This document shows, one piece after another, positions 50,280 through 59,073 of a stretch of 64,000 nt of DNA. The notes beneath the pieces are model-generated. The model saw only the letters and a program-made list of their open reading frames with translations. It had not been told where the DNA came from and did no database searches. The translations under genes were made by a program, and so were the position numbers. The stretch covers positions 1 through 64,000 of IMG/VR virus record IMGVR_UViG_3300042991_000780; one strand, 5' to 3'. This stretch comes from a virus. Every line of letters begins with the position of its first letter. The stretch's first letter is position 1.

Positions 50280-50707
50280 AATTTTTTTATCTTTTCAATA
50301 ATATTTGTCGTTGATCTGTTATCTGTTATATAAAATGCTGCACCGTATTTCGCATTTTCAGCACCAATGACTTCCTTGTTTCGATAATGATCGCCAACAA
50401 TTAAATAGTCAATATTACAATTTTTAACTAACTGTCTTAACTCATCATCAGTACTAAATATAAATACTTTATCAACCATTCTTAAATTGGACATTATTGT
50501 TACCCTTGTGTTAATGTTATTTATTGGACGATTTTCTCCTTTCAATTGCTTTACTCTTTCATCACTATCAAGTCCAACATACAGTTTATTTTGACATCTA
50601 ACTGGCAAAATTTCATTTTCATCAGTACCATATAGTTTTGCAAACCATAACAAATCTATATGCCCGGTATGTAAAATATCAAAACAACCATTTACCCAAA
50701 TATTCAT
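50276..50707 (-). CDS. Heptose 1-phosphate adenylyltransferase (HldE C-terminal domain, separate)
   Basis: This 143-residue protein has the cytidylyltransferase fold: VNGCFDILHTGHIDLLWFAK (GxFDxxHxGH) and VYVGLDSDERVKQLKG, ending with DNRSTTNIIEKIK. This is the ATase half of HldE/RfaE, here encoded as its own gene. It transfers AMP to D-glycero-beta-D-manno-heptose 1-phosphate. It overlaps both neighbours by four bases and lies between the HAD phosphatase and HldD, the logical pathway order. A glycerol-3-phosphate type cytidylyltransferase is the main alternative, made unlikely by the context. Confidence 0.82.
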   Translation of the reverse strand: MNIWVNGCFDILHTGHIDLLWFAKLYGTDENEILPVRCQNKLYVGLDSDERVKQLKGENRPINNINTRVTIMSNLRMVDKVFIFSTDDELRQLVKNCNIDYLIVGDHYRNKEVIGAENAKYGAAFYITDNRSTTNIIEKIKKL

Positions 50708-51009
50708 AACTCTTCAATTCTCATGCTCTTATCATCGATGATGCGGTCATACGCTGGTTTTGAATTCATTACAACATCGTGGTACTTACAACCCCAAGCC
50801 GTCAATTGGCGTGCGGTCAGGTCAGTCCAATTTAATCCAGTTACTTTACCCCTTGCAGTCCAGTAAATAATAGTATGACCCTCATCGAATAATTTATTTA
50901 TTTTTGCAATGTTTTCTGGTATCGGTTTGGCATTTTCATAACCACCTTCTGTATGACAGATAGTACCATCAATATCCACAAATATTACTTCACGCTTTTT
51001 TTCATTCAT
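50704..51009 (-). CDS. HAD-family phosphatase (short; possible heptose-bisphosphate step)
   Basis: This 101-residue protein has HAD motif I FVDIDGTICHTEGGY and motif II IIYWTARG, with a lysine before YDRIIDDK (motif III/IV). It lacks a cap domain and is shorter than GmhB (~180 residues). It overlaps the fusion gene upstream and the adenylyltransferase gene downstream by four bases each. The place in the operon suggests the phosphatase step that yields heptose 1-phosphate, but small HAD enzymes of this type also occur with other sugar clusters. Function is inferred from context. Confidence 0.7.
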   Translation of the reverse strand: MNEKKREVIFVDIDGTICHTEGGYENAKPIPENIAKINKLFDEGHTIIYWTARGKVTGLNWTDLTARQLTAWGCKYHDVVMNSKPAYDRIIDDKSMRIEEL

Positions 51010-52154
51010 TTTTGACTATCTCCTTTCTCTATTCTTATTGAATCTTCGGGAAAATCTGTTGTTGAGACTTCCACAATTATTGAATTTGTTATTGCCATTA
51101 ACTGATGTTCAATATTTGGCATGATTTCAATTTTATCACCTGCTTTAAATTTAAAATAATCAAAATGTTCACTATTTTCTGTATTTATTATACATTCAAA
51201 ACTACCCCACATACAAAACCAAAGTTCTTGTTTTATCTCGTGTTTATGCCAACTAAACTTTCTTCCTTTAAAGAAAACCAGATACTTCAAACAATACTTA
51301 TCATTATTAACAAAATGAATTTCAAATCCCCATCCCTTTTTCACTATTTTAGAATTTGAATTTAATCCAATTAAAACTTGTGTCCAAAAACCTCGATTGT
51401 AATTGGTTATTCCATGACACTTCCTGCATAATGTTATGAGATTATTTTCCTCATTGTTGTTTTTATCATAATCAATATGATGAACTTCTAATTTTTTTGT
51501 TTCACCACATAATTGGCAACAATTTCCATCCCTCTCTTTTATATTATTTTTCAGTTTTTTATTAAATCCAAACCCATATTTATGTTCACAACCAACATTA
51601 TCAGTAATTTCTTTATTATTACCATTATTTCTCGAACAATTTAAAGAACAAAACACTGGTTCTTGTCCTTTATGTAAATTTCTTCTTGTATATTCAAATT
51701 CCTTTCCACATCTCGCACATATCTTCTTTTCTTTATTGGCAATCCACGCTGGATTGTTCTCATTTAATCTTTGTTGTGACATGTACTTGGCAAGACATTC
51801 TCTGGAACACACAATTTTCTCACCATAATGCTTAAATTCCTTGCCACAAATCTTACAGTTTGATATTGTTCTTATATCTGTTCTTTCAATTGCTTTTACT
51901 TGACATGTTCTCGAACAATACAGTCTATCTTTTTCCCATGTTGGTGCATTAAATTCTTTTCCACATTTTTTACAAACCAAAGTTAATTTACAATTTTCGT
52001 TGTTTTGTTTTTGATTAAGATTTCGTTTACAAGCATAGCAGACACCAGTATTCACATATCTTTTATCGATATGCCCATTTTGACATGGTTCACCAGTATA
52101 ATACCATTTCTGACCAATCTTTTTGGCTTCTTCTCTTGTAATTACTTCTCTCAC
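51006..52154 (-). CDS. HNH endonuclease fused to a cupin sugar-isomerase-like domain
   Basis: The 382-residue product has two unrelated parts. Residues ~1-262 are a phage HNH homing endonuclease: an N-terminal CxxGH/CYAC zinc motif, three zinc-ribbon units (CKKCGKEF with CSRTC; CKICGKEF; CARCGKEF) and the nuclease core LEVHHIDYDKNNNEENNLIT with CRKCH (~212-250). Residues ~269-382 are a complete cupin (GRKFSWHKHEIKQE: G297, H303, H305, E310; second motif H350) like phosphomannose-isomerase-type cupins. It overlaps both neighbours by four bases (ATGA). The fusion is in frame with no stop at the junction. Either a homing gene invaded the cupin start or the two domains cooperate. Confidence 0.85.
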   Translation of the reverse strand: MREVITREEAKKIGQKWYYTGEPCQNGHIDKRYVNTGVCYACKRNLNQKQNNENCKLTLVCKKCGKEFNAPTWEKDRLYCSRTCQVKAIERTDIRTISNCKICGKEFKHYGEKIVCSRECLAKYMSQQRLNENNPAWIANKEKKICARCGKEFEYTRRNLHKGQEPVFCSLNCSRNNGNNKEITDNVGCEHKYGFGFNKKLKNNIKERDGNCCQLCGETKKLEVHHIDYDKNNNEENNLITLCRKCHGITNYNRGFWTQVLIGLNSNSKIVKKGWGFEIHFVNNDKYCLKYLVFFKGRKFSWHKHEIKQELWFCMWGSFECIINTENSEHFDYFKFKAGDKIEIMPNIEHQLMAITNSIIVEVSTTDFPEDSIRIEKGDSQK

Positions 52155-52912
52155 ACTTTTACTTTATTTAAATCAACAACCACCACGCCTTTTTGTGTCA
52201 CTACCCATGCTGAACATTTATTGGCAAACCTAATTGCTTCACAAATATCGTTATTTTCTATGTATTTTGCAACAAGTGCTGCAAGAAAAGTATCACCAGC
52301 ACCACTTAAATCTCTAACGTCATGCTCATTTTCAATTGGAAATTTCTGATCAAAATTTAAAACAGCACCATCCTTGCCTTTTGTTACAATCAGATTTCCC
52401 GGATAATAATTCCTTAAATAATCTTCGTTTGCTTTGAATTCCTTATTATTGATCTTTAAAAACTTAATATCCTCACACCAAGGACCTAATTCTTTTTTGG
52501 TGTCCATGAAAGTTAATGGATGATTTTCAGCAATCCACATGATATCATCATCACTTAAATAACCTTTATTATAATCACTTATAACAACAGCAACGTAATT
52601 TTCTAAATTAAAAAATTCCAATTCTTCAGAAGTTATTGGTTTGATCTCATCTTTTTCGTCAACTCTGATTAACATTTGATTTGAAACTTCATCAACATAT
52701 CTTGTTTTCACTGGTCTGATATCATTTGTCATAACATCACATTCAATACCTAATGCTTTTAAATTTTCTGCAACATTTATTGCCATCCCGCCATTTCCGG
52801 TTGTTCTTGATGGTAAAAATATTGGTACAGGTGCTTCTGGACTTAATCTTTCACATTTACCATACCTGAATACGTCTGAACAACCATCACCAATTACTAA
52901 AACTTTTTTCAT
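52151..52912 (-). CDS. D-glycero-beta-D-manno-heptose 7-phosphate kinase (HldE N-terminal domain, separate)
   Basis: This 253-residue PfkB/ribokinase-family protein has VIGDGCSDVFRYGKCERLSPEAPVPIF, the HldE start motif, and GGMAINVAENL. The active-site loop is DLSGAGDTFLAALV (with catalytic Asp), and VVISDYNKGYL is also typical of HldE. It phosphorylates heptose 7-phosphate at C1. The family protein usually carries the adenylyltransferase domain at its C-terminus; here that domain is a separate gene at 50276. It is four bases overlapped with both neighbours. Length is slightly short for the kinase half (~315), with gaps between motifs. Confidence 0.85.
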   Translation of the reverse strand: MKKVLVIGDGCSDVFRYGKCERLSPEAPVPIFLPSRTTGNGGMAINVAENLKALGIECDVMTNDIRPVKTRYVDEVSNQMLIRVDEKDEIKPITSEELEFFNLENYVAVVISDYNKGYLSDDDIMWIAENHPLTFMDTKKELGPWCEDIKFLKINNKEFKANEDYLRNYYPGNLIVTKGKDGAVLNFDQKFPIENEHDVRDLSGAGDTFLAALVAKYIENNDICEAIRFANKCSAWVVTQKGVVVVDLNKVKV

Positions 52913-53907
52913 TTAATCATATATTTAAAAATCCACATTATTTTTTCTGCAGCATGTCCATCGCCAAAGGGACAATCATAATTTATTACATAATCGTCTA
53001 TGTGTTTTGTAAATACTTCATTTAATTCTTCTGGACTTTTAACCATAAATGAACTTTGACCAATTGCTTCTGGACGTTCAGTTACTTTTCTACAAACCAA
53101 GCATTTTTTATTAAAAAATGAACATTCTTCCTGTAAACCACCACTATCCGTTATTACTAATCTTGTTTTAACCAATAGTTCAAGCATATCTTCATATGAT
53201 AATGGATCAATAACAACAATATTTTTTAATAAAGGCTTATGTTTTTGTACGTTTGGATTCGGATGTATTGGTAATATAAATGTAAATTTTGGATATTGTA
53301 ATGCCAATTTATCTAACTCAATAAACCATTTATCCATCCAATGATGATTTTCACGTCTGTGCATTGTAATTAATATTTTATCCGTATATGCACATTCATT
53401 TTTGTATGATAATAAATTATCAATTACTGTATTACCAACGACATAACTTTCAGTATATATTTTTTCATTAATAATATTTTTTTGTGCCTGTTTTGTTGGA
53501 CAAAAATGAATATTAGCAATTTGAGATATGATTCTGCGATTTATTTCTTCTGGAAACGGATTTTCACGATCAAATGTACGTAACCCTGCCTCTAAATGAA
53601 TAACTTTTATTCCATTATGAAATGCAGATAATGCAAGTGCTAATGCAGATGTAGTATCCCCCTGAACCAATATATGTGTAATCGGCTCACTAAATAATGG
53701 TAATACATCCATTAATGATTTAATGATTGTATCCAATCTATTATTACCTTCTTGAATTTTTACGATATAATTATATTCAAATTGTCCAATATGTTCTTGC
53801 TGTCCGGTAAATAATATTTTAAAAGGATAATTATTCTTTCTAAATTCCTCAATTAATGACTTTATTTTAATCCATTCTGGTCTTGTTCCATAACATAATA
53901 GTATCAT
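52909..53907 (-). CDS. UDP-N-acetylglucosamine 2-epimerase (WecB family)
   Basis: This 332-residue protein matches WecB/MnaA. It has LLCYGTRPEWIKIKSLI at the start, LVQGDTTSALALA, VIHLEAGLRTFDRENPFPEEINRR, TMHRRENHH and DSGGLQEECSF with RKVTERPEA. The enzyme interconverts UDP-GlcNAc and UDP-ManNAc. It overlaps the kinase gene downstream by four bases and follows the methyltransferase gene by one base, within the same operon. The identification is firm. Slightly short relative to the ~370-residue family. Confidence 0.9.
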   Translation of the reverse strand: MILLCYGTRPEWIKIKSLIEEFRKNNYPFKILFTGQQEHIGQFEYNYIVKIQEGNNRLDTIIKSLMDVLPLFSEPITHILVQGDTTSALALALSAFHNGIKVIHLEAGLRTFDRENPFPEEINRRIISQIANIHFCPTKQAQKNIINEKIYTESYVVGNTVIDNLLSYKNECAYTDKILITMHRRENHHWMDKWFIELDKLALQYPKFTFILPIHPNPNVQKHKPLLKNIVVIDPLSYEDMLELLVKTRLVITDSGGLQEECSFFNKKCLVCRKVTERPEAIGQSSFMVKSPEELNEVFTKHIDDYVINYDCPFGDGHAAEKIMWIFKYMIK

Positions 53908-53908
53908 A

Positions 53909-54484
53909 TTATTCTTCTTTTTTTATGTGTAGTAAAACTACACTCAGTTCATTTTTATTTAAAATTCTATTACTAAAATTTAATGGAGTTGCATCAATTC
54001 TTTTATTTATTATATTTAAATTAACATCTGGATAATCAAACGTTAATATTAAATGTCCACCAGAATTAACCTGATTATATAAATTATCGAATGCCAATAA
54101 TATATCATCACCATTTAAATGTTCGATTGTTGAAATATTTAACACCACATCAAAGGAATTACTATTTGGTACTAATATATCATAAAAAATAAAATTTTCT
54201 TTTTCTGGTTTTTTTTCAATTCCAATATAATTCAATCTACCCCAAACATCTGAATGTATTACATTATTTGAATATTGTTCAATGTCATTACAGAATGTTA
54301 AATGCAGACAATCACCATAATTAAGTCCACCACAAGCAGTATTATGTATTGAATTGGGTTTGATTTCCTTTAATTTATCAAGAACATATTTCCATTCATA
54401 TATGCGTGACCAATGAATATACTTCAGTTCAATTGGATAATCATTAGTTATAAATTCATATTTTATTATTTCAAAATTATTCAC
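53909..54484 (-). CDS. SAM-dependent methyltransferase-like protein (GTG start)
   Basis: A Rossmann-type methyltransferase: a motif-I-like loop near NTACGG, NVIHSDVWG, FDVVLNISTIEHLNGDDIL (motif IV-like) and GGHLILTFDYPD. An upstream ATG would add 13 residues inside the preceding glycosyltransferase gene. I prefer the GTG at 54484, which overlaps that gene's stop by eight bases and gives 191 residues starting NNFEIIKYEF, as typical in this operon of short overlaps. The substrate is probably a sugar or glycan. The class is clear, the substrate is inferred. Confidence 0.7.
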   Translation of the reverse strand: MNNFEIIKYEFITNDYPIELKYIHWSRIYEWKYVLDKLKEIKPNSIHNTACGGLNYGDCLHLTFCNDIEQYSNNVIHSDVWGRLNYIGIEKKPEKENFIFYDILVPNSNSFDVVLNISTIEHLNGDDILLAFDNLYNQVNSGGHLILTFDYPDVNLNIINKRIDATPLNFSNRILNKNELSVVLLHIKKEE

Positions 54485-55217
54485 GGCTATATGGATGATA
54501 TTCAAACATTTTAACAAATGCATCGAATGTAATGTTATTTTTTTTCATAAAATAATTTTTATGTTCATGAGCAAACGATTGTAAAACTTTATTTCTTGTA
54601 ACGCCACCATAATGACAAACCCAAGACAAGCCAGTACTTTTAATTTTCAAACCATTTTTTAATATTCTATAAACCAAATCATCATCTTCACATTGTTGTG
54701 GTGAAAAATTTTCATCATAATATCCACCAATTTCATTAAGTTGATTTAATTTAATTAACCAAGGATGAACCTGACGACATTTGTTATATGTTTTATCATA
54801 TTTTAATGATTCAATTTTTTTCTCTAAATAATTAACATCAATAATACTTTGGGGTAAATAAATGTGTGGTTGTAATATTCCAGTTTCAATATCATCAATA
54901 TTTAATAAAGGCTCTAACCATATCTTTGGAAATAGCATATCGGAATGTAATTCCAATAAAAAATCAAAATTTTCCTTAATTATTTCATTATAAACTTTAA
55001 TTCTTGGCATAACAATTCCCTCATTTATAATATTAAATATTATGTATTTATCAACATTTATTGATTTTAAATATTCTTTTAAATCATTATTTGAATTATT
55101 ATCGCAAACAAATAATTTAAATTCATGCTGATTTATATCCGAATTAAATAATGATTCTAAGCATGGTTTTAAATACGTTAAATCATTATGTGTTATTAAT
55201 GATATTGCTATTCGCAT
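54477..55217 (-). CDS. GT2-family glycosyltransferase
   Basis: This 246-residue protein has the GT-A nucleotide-sugar fold: MRIAISLITHNDLTYLKPCLESL and LFVCDNNSNNDLKEYLKSI at the N-terminus, ELHSDMLFPKIW as DxD-like acid motif, and CEDDDLVYRILKNGLK further on. It is one of several transferases in this operon. It overlaps the gene upstream by ten bases. The donor and acceptor cannot be told. The family is firm. Confidence 0.8.
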   Translation of the reverse strand: MRIAISLITHNDLTYLKPCLESLFNSDINQHEFKLFVCDNNSNNDLKEYLKSINVDKYIIFNIINEGIVMPRIKVYNEIIKENFDFLLELHSDMLFPKIWLEPLLNIDDIETGILQPHIYLPQSIIDVNYLEKKIESLKYDKTYNKCRQVHPWLIKLNQLNEIGGYYDENFSPQQCEDDDLVYRILKNGLKIKSTGLSWVCHYGGVTRNKVLQSFAHEHKNYFMKKNNITFDAFVKMFEYHPYSRE

Positions 55218-56248
55218 TTATTTACTTGTTTATTAATCCAATTATATGTTTTTTCGAGTCCAACAATTAATGGTTGACTAACTTCCCAGCCAATTCTTTC
55301 ACGATAAAGTTTATTATCCGAATTTCTACCACGCACACCTAAAGGACATTTAAATCCATATTTATCAATAAATTGCTGACCATCAATATTATATATTTTA
55401 ATATTTTTTCCAGAAATATTAATAGCCATTTGTGCAAGTTGATTAATGTTGACCATTTCTTCCGAACCAATATTAACTGGTTCAGTAAAATCACTTGCCA
55501 TTAGTTTTTGAATTGCTTCTATACATTCGTCAACATATAAAAATGAACGAGTTTGTTGACCATCGCCCCAAACTTCAATAGTTCCACCATCTGGTGTTTC
55601 TGCTGCTTTTCTACACATTGCTGCGGGTGCTTTTTCTTTTCCACCAGTCCAAGTTCCATGTGTGCCAAAAATATTATGAAACCTTGCAATCCTAATATTT
55701 AAACCATAATTTCTTTCAAATGCTTTATATAATCTTTCACTGAAAAGTTTTTCCCAACCATATTCACTATCTGGTGCTGCAGGATATGCAGAATCTTCAG
55801 AACATTTTGGATTATTAGGGTCTAATTGATTGTACGCAGGATACATACATGCAGATGAACTATAAAACAATTTTTTAACACCCTTTTTAACCGCTTCTTT
55901 TGCAACATTTAAATTAATTAATCCAGAATTATGCATAACATCAGCATCGTGTTCACCAGTAAAAATATAACCAGCACCGCCCATATCTGCTGCAAGTTGG
56001 TATACCTCATCAAAAGCATTTGGGTCATTTCTTTCTGTACTTTGCTTTGGTGAGAACATAATTCGTGATACTAACATTGGATCACGTAAATCACCACTGA
56101 TATATTCATCACATATTATATTATGGTCAAAATATTCATGACATGGTTTAATATCCACTATTCTTACCCAATCACCTTGTGATTTAAAGAATTTTCCTAA
56201 GTGACCACCAATAAAGCCACCCCCACCTAAAATTAAAATTCGTTTCAT
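55208..56248 (-). CDS. GDP-mannose 3,5-epimerase-like SDR enzyme
   Basis: This 346-residue enzyme has LILGGGGFIGGHLGKFF, SSSACMYPAYNQL, EYGWEKLFSERLY (YxxxK) and RIARFHNIFGTHGTWTGGKEKAPAAMCRKA. It then has WGDGQQTRSFLYVDEC, EPVNIGSEEMVNINQLAQM and VRGRNSDNKLYRE. These match plant and algal GDP-mannose 3,5-epimerase (GME), which makes GDP-L-galactose and GDP-L-gulose. The enzyme is rare outside plants and some bacteria. It overlaps both neighbours in the operon. The family is close to certain; the product in this phage is unproven. Confidence 0.85.
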   Translation of the reverse strand: MKRILILGGGGFIGGHLGKFFKSQGDWVRIVDIKPCHEYFDHNIICDEYISGDLRDPMLVSRIMFSPKQSTERNDPNAFDEVYQLAADMGGAGYIFTGEHDADVMHNSGLINLNVAKEAVKKGVKKLFYSSSACMYPAYNQLDPNNPKCSEDSAYPAAPDSEYGWEKLFSERLYKAFERNYGLNIRIARFHNIFGTHGTWTGGKEKAPAAMCRKAAETPDGGTIEVWGDGQQTRSFLYVDECIEAIQKLMASDFTEPVNIGSEEMVNINQLAQMAINISGKNIKIYNIDGQQFIDKYGFKCPLGVRGRNSDNKLYRERIGWEVSQPLIVGLEKTYNWINKQVNKCE

Positions 56249-56829
56249 AATTTTTCCAATATTTTATCATATGATAAACCATCTGAAATCAATTTCAAAT
56301 ATTTATCTTTATTTAAATACTTTGGATTTATCCACCAATCTTCAAATGGATTTGGTGTTATTGTAACATTTGAACATAACAAAAAATATCCCCTTTCTGT
56401 TAAAAATTGTCTTTGTGTTGTTCTTTCAGTATCACCATAACCTCTATATGCGTCATGTTCAATTGTTATTATTTTAAACTCTACATTTGCTTCAAAAATT
56501 TTTTTTAATGCTAAAAATCTCAATCCATTACCTTCAATATCTAAACTTAAATAATCAATTACTTTGGGTATATTATGCGTTTCAAGTAATTTTTCATAAT
56601 CACATTCCAACGCATTAATGCATACAAAAGGCGTATTGCGTACTTTCCATTCATTAGTTAAATTATTAATGTCCAATGAAACACCATGCCATCCATGTTC
56701 TTCCAATAACATAGTATTATTTATATCTTTTGGTAATGCACAGCCAATGTCTAAAAAATATCCAGCATAATCATCACCAAAAAATGATAATACAAATATG
56801 TCCTGTCCTGCCTGTGAATATGTTTTCAT
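56245..56829 (-). CDS. FkbM-family methyltransferase
   Basis: I choose the ATG at 56829 (MKTYSQAGQDIFVLSFFG). It overlaps the upstream stop by four bases and gives the usual FkbM start; an earlier ATG at 56871 would overlap the upstream gene by 46 bases. The protein has YFLDIGCALP (SAM site), GVSLDINN and LSLDIEGNGLRFL (the DIEG motif typical of FkbM). These enzymes O-methylate sugars and other small molecules. The FkbM assignment is strong, the substrate unknown. Confidence 0.8.
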   Translation of the reverse strand: MKTYSQAGQDIFVLSFFGDDYAGYFLDIGCALPKDINNTMLLEEHGWHGVSLDINNLTNEWKVRNTPFVCINALECDYEKLLETHNIPKVIDYLSLDIEGNGLRFLALKKIFEANVEFKIITIEHDAYRGYGDTERTTQRQFLTERGYFLLCSNVTITPNPFEDWWINPKYLNKDKYLKLISDGLSYDKILEKL

Positions 56830-57605
56830 AATGTCCAATGTTTTAATAATCTTTTTGCTCTTTGAACGCACATCATTTTATCTTCATACCAATGTTCCAC
56901 AAAGGGATGTGTTTCAATAATATTATATTTATATTTATGTATCATCCAACTATGTGCTGTTTGTTCACAAACATGCCAAACATGTACACCCAGATCAGAC
57001 ACGGGAAAAATATCAACATTAATCATTTGATTTGTTATATTATAAAATTCTTTCATTGGGTAGTTTTTTGGCAATCCCAATGTACCAATATTATATTCTT
57101 TAAAATCAATATTATTTAATATTGTCTGACACACTAAAATTTCACCCATTTTTGGATTTCCTTGTCTAACAATTCTTTCGTATTTCCATACAAACATGTC
57201 TTTTTCTTCATCAATGTTTGTTGGTAATGGTGCTTTCCAAATTAAATCATTATCAATTCTAATAAGATATTCATTTGGATCATTTGTATACATTTGCCAC
57301 TCAAGTATTGAATTAAATGCAAACCAATGTTTTCTCCACTCACTTATTTTTTCACCAATATTCATATATGAAACACTTGATAAATTTACATTATATTGTT
57401 CCATACGTTCTTTTATCATTTCAACATCATTTGTATAAATAATTAAGGGGATATCTGGGTTTTGTTCAACAAATGTTGCATATGATGCAGCAGAATATCC
57501 AAAAATATCTTTAGGAATTCTGCTATATACTTTGTCAGCCCAAAATCTTCCTGTTGCTTTAACTTTATCGATATCAAAATCGAACACTAACGACATTGCC
57601 CTCAT
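56826..57605 (-). CDS. Glycosyltransferase-like protein (GT-A fold, DxD)
   Basis: This 259-residue protein begins MRAMSLVFDFDIDKVKATG. It has the hydrophobic strand and acid motif YLIRIDNDLIWKAPLP expected for a nucleotide-sugar binding DxD site. A C-terminal part is rich in aromatic residues (HPFVEHWYEDKMM). It is spaced five bases from the next gene upstream and is transcribed with other glycan genes. I do not recognise the exact family. The role in glycan transfer is inferred from the fold-like pattern and the operon. Confidence 0.6.
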   Translation of the reverse strand: MRAMSLVFDFDIDKVKATGRFWADKVYSRIPKDIFGYSAASYATFVEQNPDIPLIIYTNDVEMIKERMEQYNVNLSSVSYMNIGEKISEWRKHWFAFNSILEWQMYTNDPNEYLIRIDNDLIWKAPLPTNIDEEKDMFVWKYERIVRQGNPKMGEILVCQTILNNIDFKEYNIGTLGLPKNYPMKEFYNITNQMINVDIFPVSDLGVHVWHVCEQTAHSWMIHKYKYNIIETHPFVEHWYEDKMMCVQRAKRLLKHWTL

Positions 57606-57610
57606 ATTTA

Positions 57611-58372
57611 CTATTTTTTTGTTGCTATAAAATAGAACATATCTTTACCATGTTTTATTTGAATTATTTTATGTTTAAAACCAAGAATATCAAGTCTTGG
57701 TATTATTATTTTATTAAGCCATTCTATGTTATTTTCTTGTTGAAACATGCCACCCATTGCAATGAAAATATTTTTACATTCAAATAATTTAAGATTTTCT
57801 AATAATATTGCTCTTTCATTTATTGGTACTTCAGAAATTGACCATAAACCAATAAATAATGAATTTCCACTAATATTTTTTATTGTATCAAATTCCTGCA
57901 TAAAATAAACATTATTAATCACATTATTTTCATTTAAATAGTATTTTTGAATTTGTATTAATTCTGGAATATCGTAAGAATAATATGGTTTATTATGATC
58001 CCACGCCTTAAATAATCGACACACATTTCCATATCCACCACCAAATTCAACAACATCGTCAAATTCATTTAATTTATATCCAGTCTCTTCCATCATTCTT
58101 TGTAGTGAATATGCATGATGCAAATTATTTGTCGATGATTCAGAGCATATTGAATGTGAATTAGGTTTTAATTTGGTTTCTTTAATTTTATTCTTCCATG
58201 ATTCCCATCTTCCATTACTTATTAAATATTCATATTCAACATTTTGAATTCCCGCAATCATCGTTTTTTGAATTTCATTCCAATTGAAAAATGTTGCGAT
58301 ATTTTCATGTGCTAAATGATTTCGTATCCCATTTCGAAGAGTTTCCCAAAATCCTAATTTTATTTCACTCAT
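57611..58372 (-). CDS. Putative sugar O-methyltransferase
   Basis: This 253-residue protein has the SAM motif VVEFGGGYGNVCRLF, then YYSYDIPELIQIQKYYL, NVYFMQEF and LFIGLWSISEVPI. This pattern is found in the putative sugar O-methyltransferase family of capsule and LPS clusters. The N-terminal ~90 residues are helical and include a conserved SICSESSTNNLHHAY. It overlaps the gene upstream by four bases. Substrate unknown. Confidence 0.72.
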   Translation of the reverse strand: MSEIKLGFWETLRNGIRNHLAHENIATFFNWNEIQKTMIAGIQNVEYEYLISNGRWESWKNKIKETKLKPNSHSICSESSTNNLHHAYSLQRMMEETGYKLNEFDDVVEFGGGYGNVCRLFKAWDHNKPYYSYDIPELIQIQKYYLNENNVINNVYFMQEFDTIKNISGNSLFIGLWSISEVPINERAILLENLKLFECKNIFIAMGGMFQQENNIEWLNKIIIPRLDILGFKHKIIQIKHGKDMFYFIATKK

Positions 58373-59073
58373 AATATTCCTCTTTTATTCACATCAATAT
58401 TATTTTCACTCAAAATATTATTCAATTCATTTCCATATTCTTTCATATCCCATTTTCCCCTAACCAATGCTGTTGCAATATATGGATATACGTTGCTATC
58501 ATAATGTGATCCACCACGCTTATTTTCACCATCATAGTGATAAGCACCCATCATATTAAGACTAATCATTTTACTACGATAATCCGCATCAGTTTCCAAC
58601 CACCCATTACTTTTAACAATATTCATTAACTTAATATAATCAGAACTTCTCCAAATCGTTGCTTGCATTGCAAATATATTCGTATTGGTATATTCAATTT
58701 CATATAAGGTTTGTGATAACTGTTTGTTATATAAGTTGCCAGATTTTAATAATCTAACAAATGAATATTCTGAATGATCATGTAAAAATTTAATATATTC
58801 ATTTATTTTTTCCTCATTTACATCATTATATAATATAAAATCTTCTTGTAAATAAATAAAGTAATCGCCACCAAATTTTTTAACAGCGTTTATCCAGACC
58901 TGATAATACGGGTCTTTATTATCATAAACCAATTGTTTATCAACATCATAATTTTCAATAATTTTATCAGATGTAAAATATAATGGTAAATTAGTATGCT
59001 TCTGATTTTGTTTAATAAACATTTCCCAAACATCAGAACAATTTGAATTAGTATATGCTATTTGTGTTACCAT
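58369..59073 (-). CDS. GT-A-like glycosyltransferase, unknown family
   Basis: A start at the ATG at 59073 (MVTQIAYTNSNCSDVWEM) is preferred to the TTG two codons earlier. It overlaps the preceding stop by seven bases. The protein has YFIYLQEDFILYNDV, an acid motif like a GT-A DxD, followed by WRSSDYIKLMNIV and YDGENKRGGSHYDSN. It resembles uncharacterised transferases in phage and capsule clusters. Role in glycan synthesis is inferred from fold pattern and neighbours. Confidence 0.6.
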   Translation of the reverse strand: MVTQIAYTNSNCSDVWEMFIKQNQKHTNLPLYFTSDKIIENYDVDKQLVYDNKDPYYQVWINAVKKFGGDYFIYLQEDFILYNDVNEEKINEYIKFLHDHSEYSFVRLLKSGNLYNKQLSQTLYEIEYTNTNIFAMQATIWRSSDYIKLMNIVKSNGWLETDADYRSKMISLNMMGAYHYDGENKRGGSHYDSNVYPYIATALVRGKWDMKEYGNELNNILSENNIDVNKRGIL

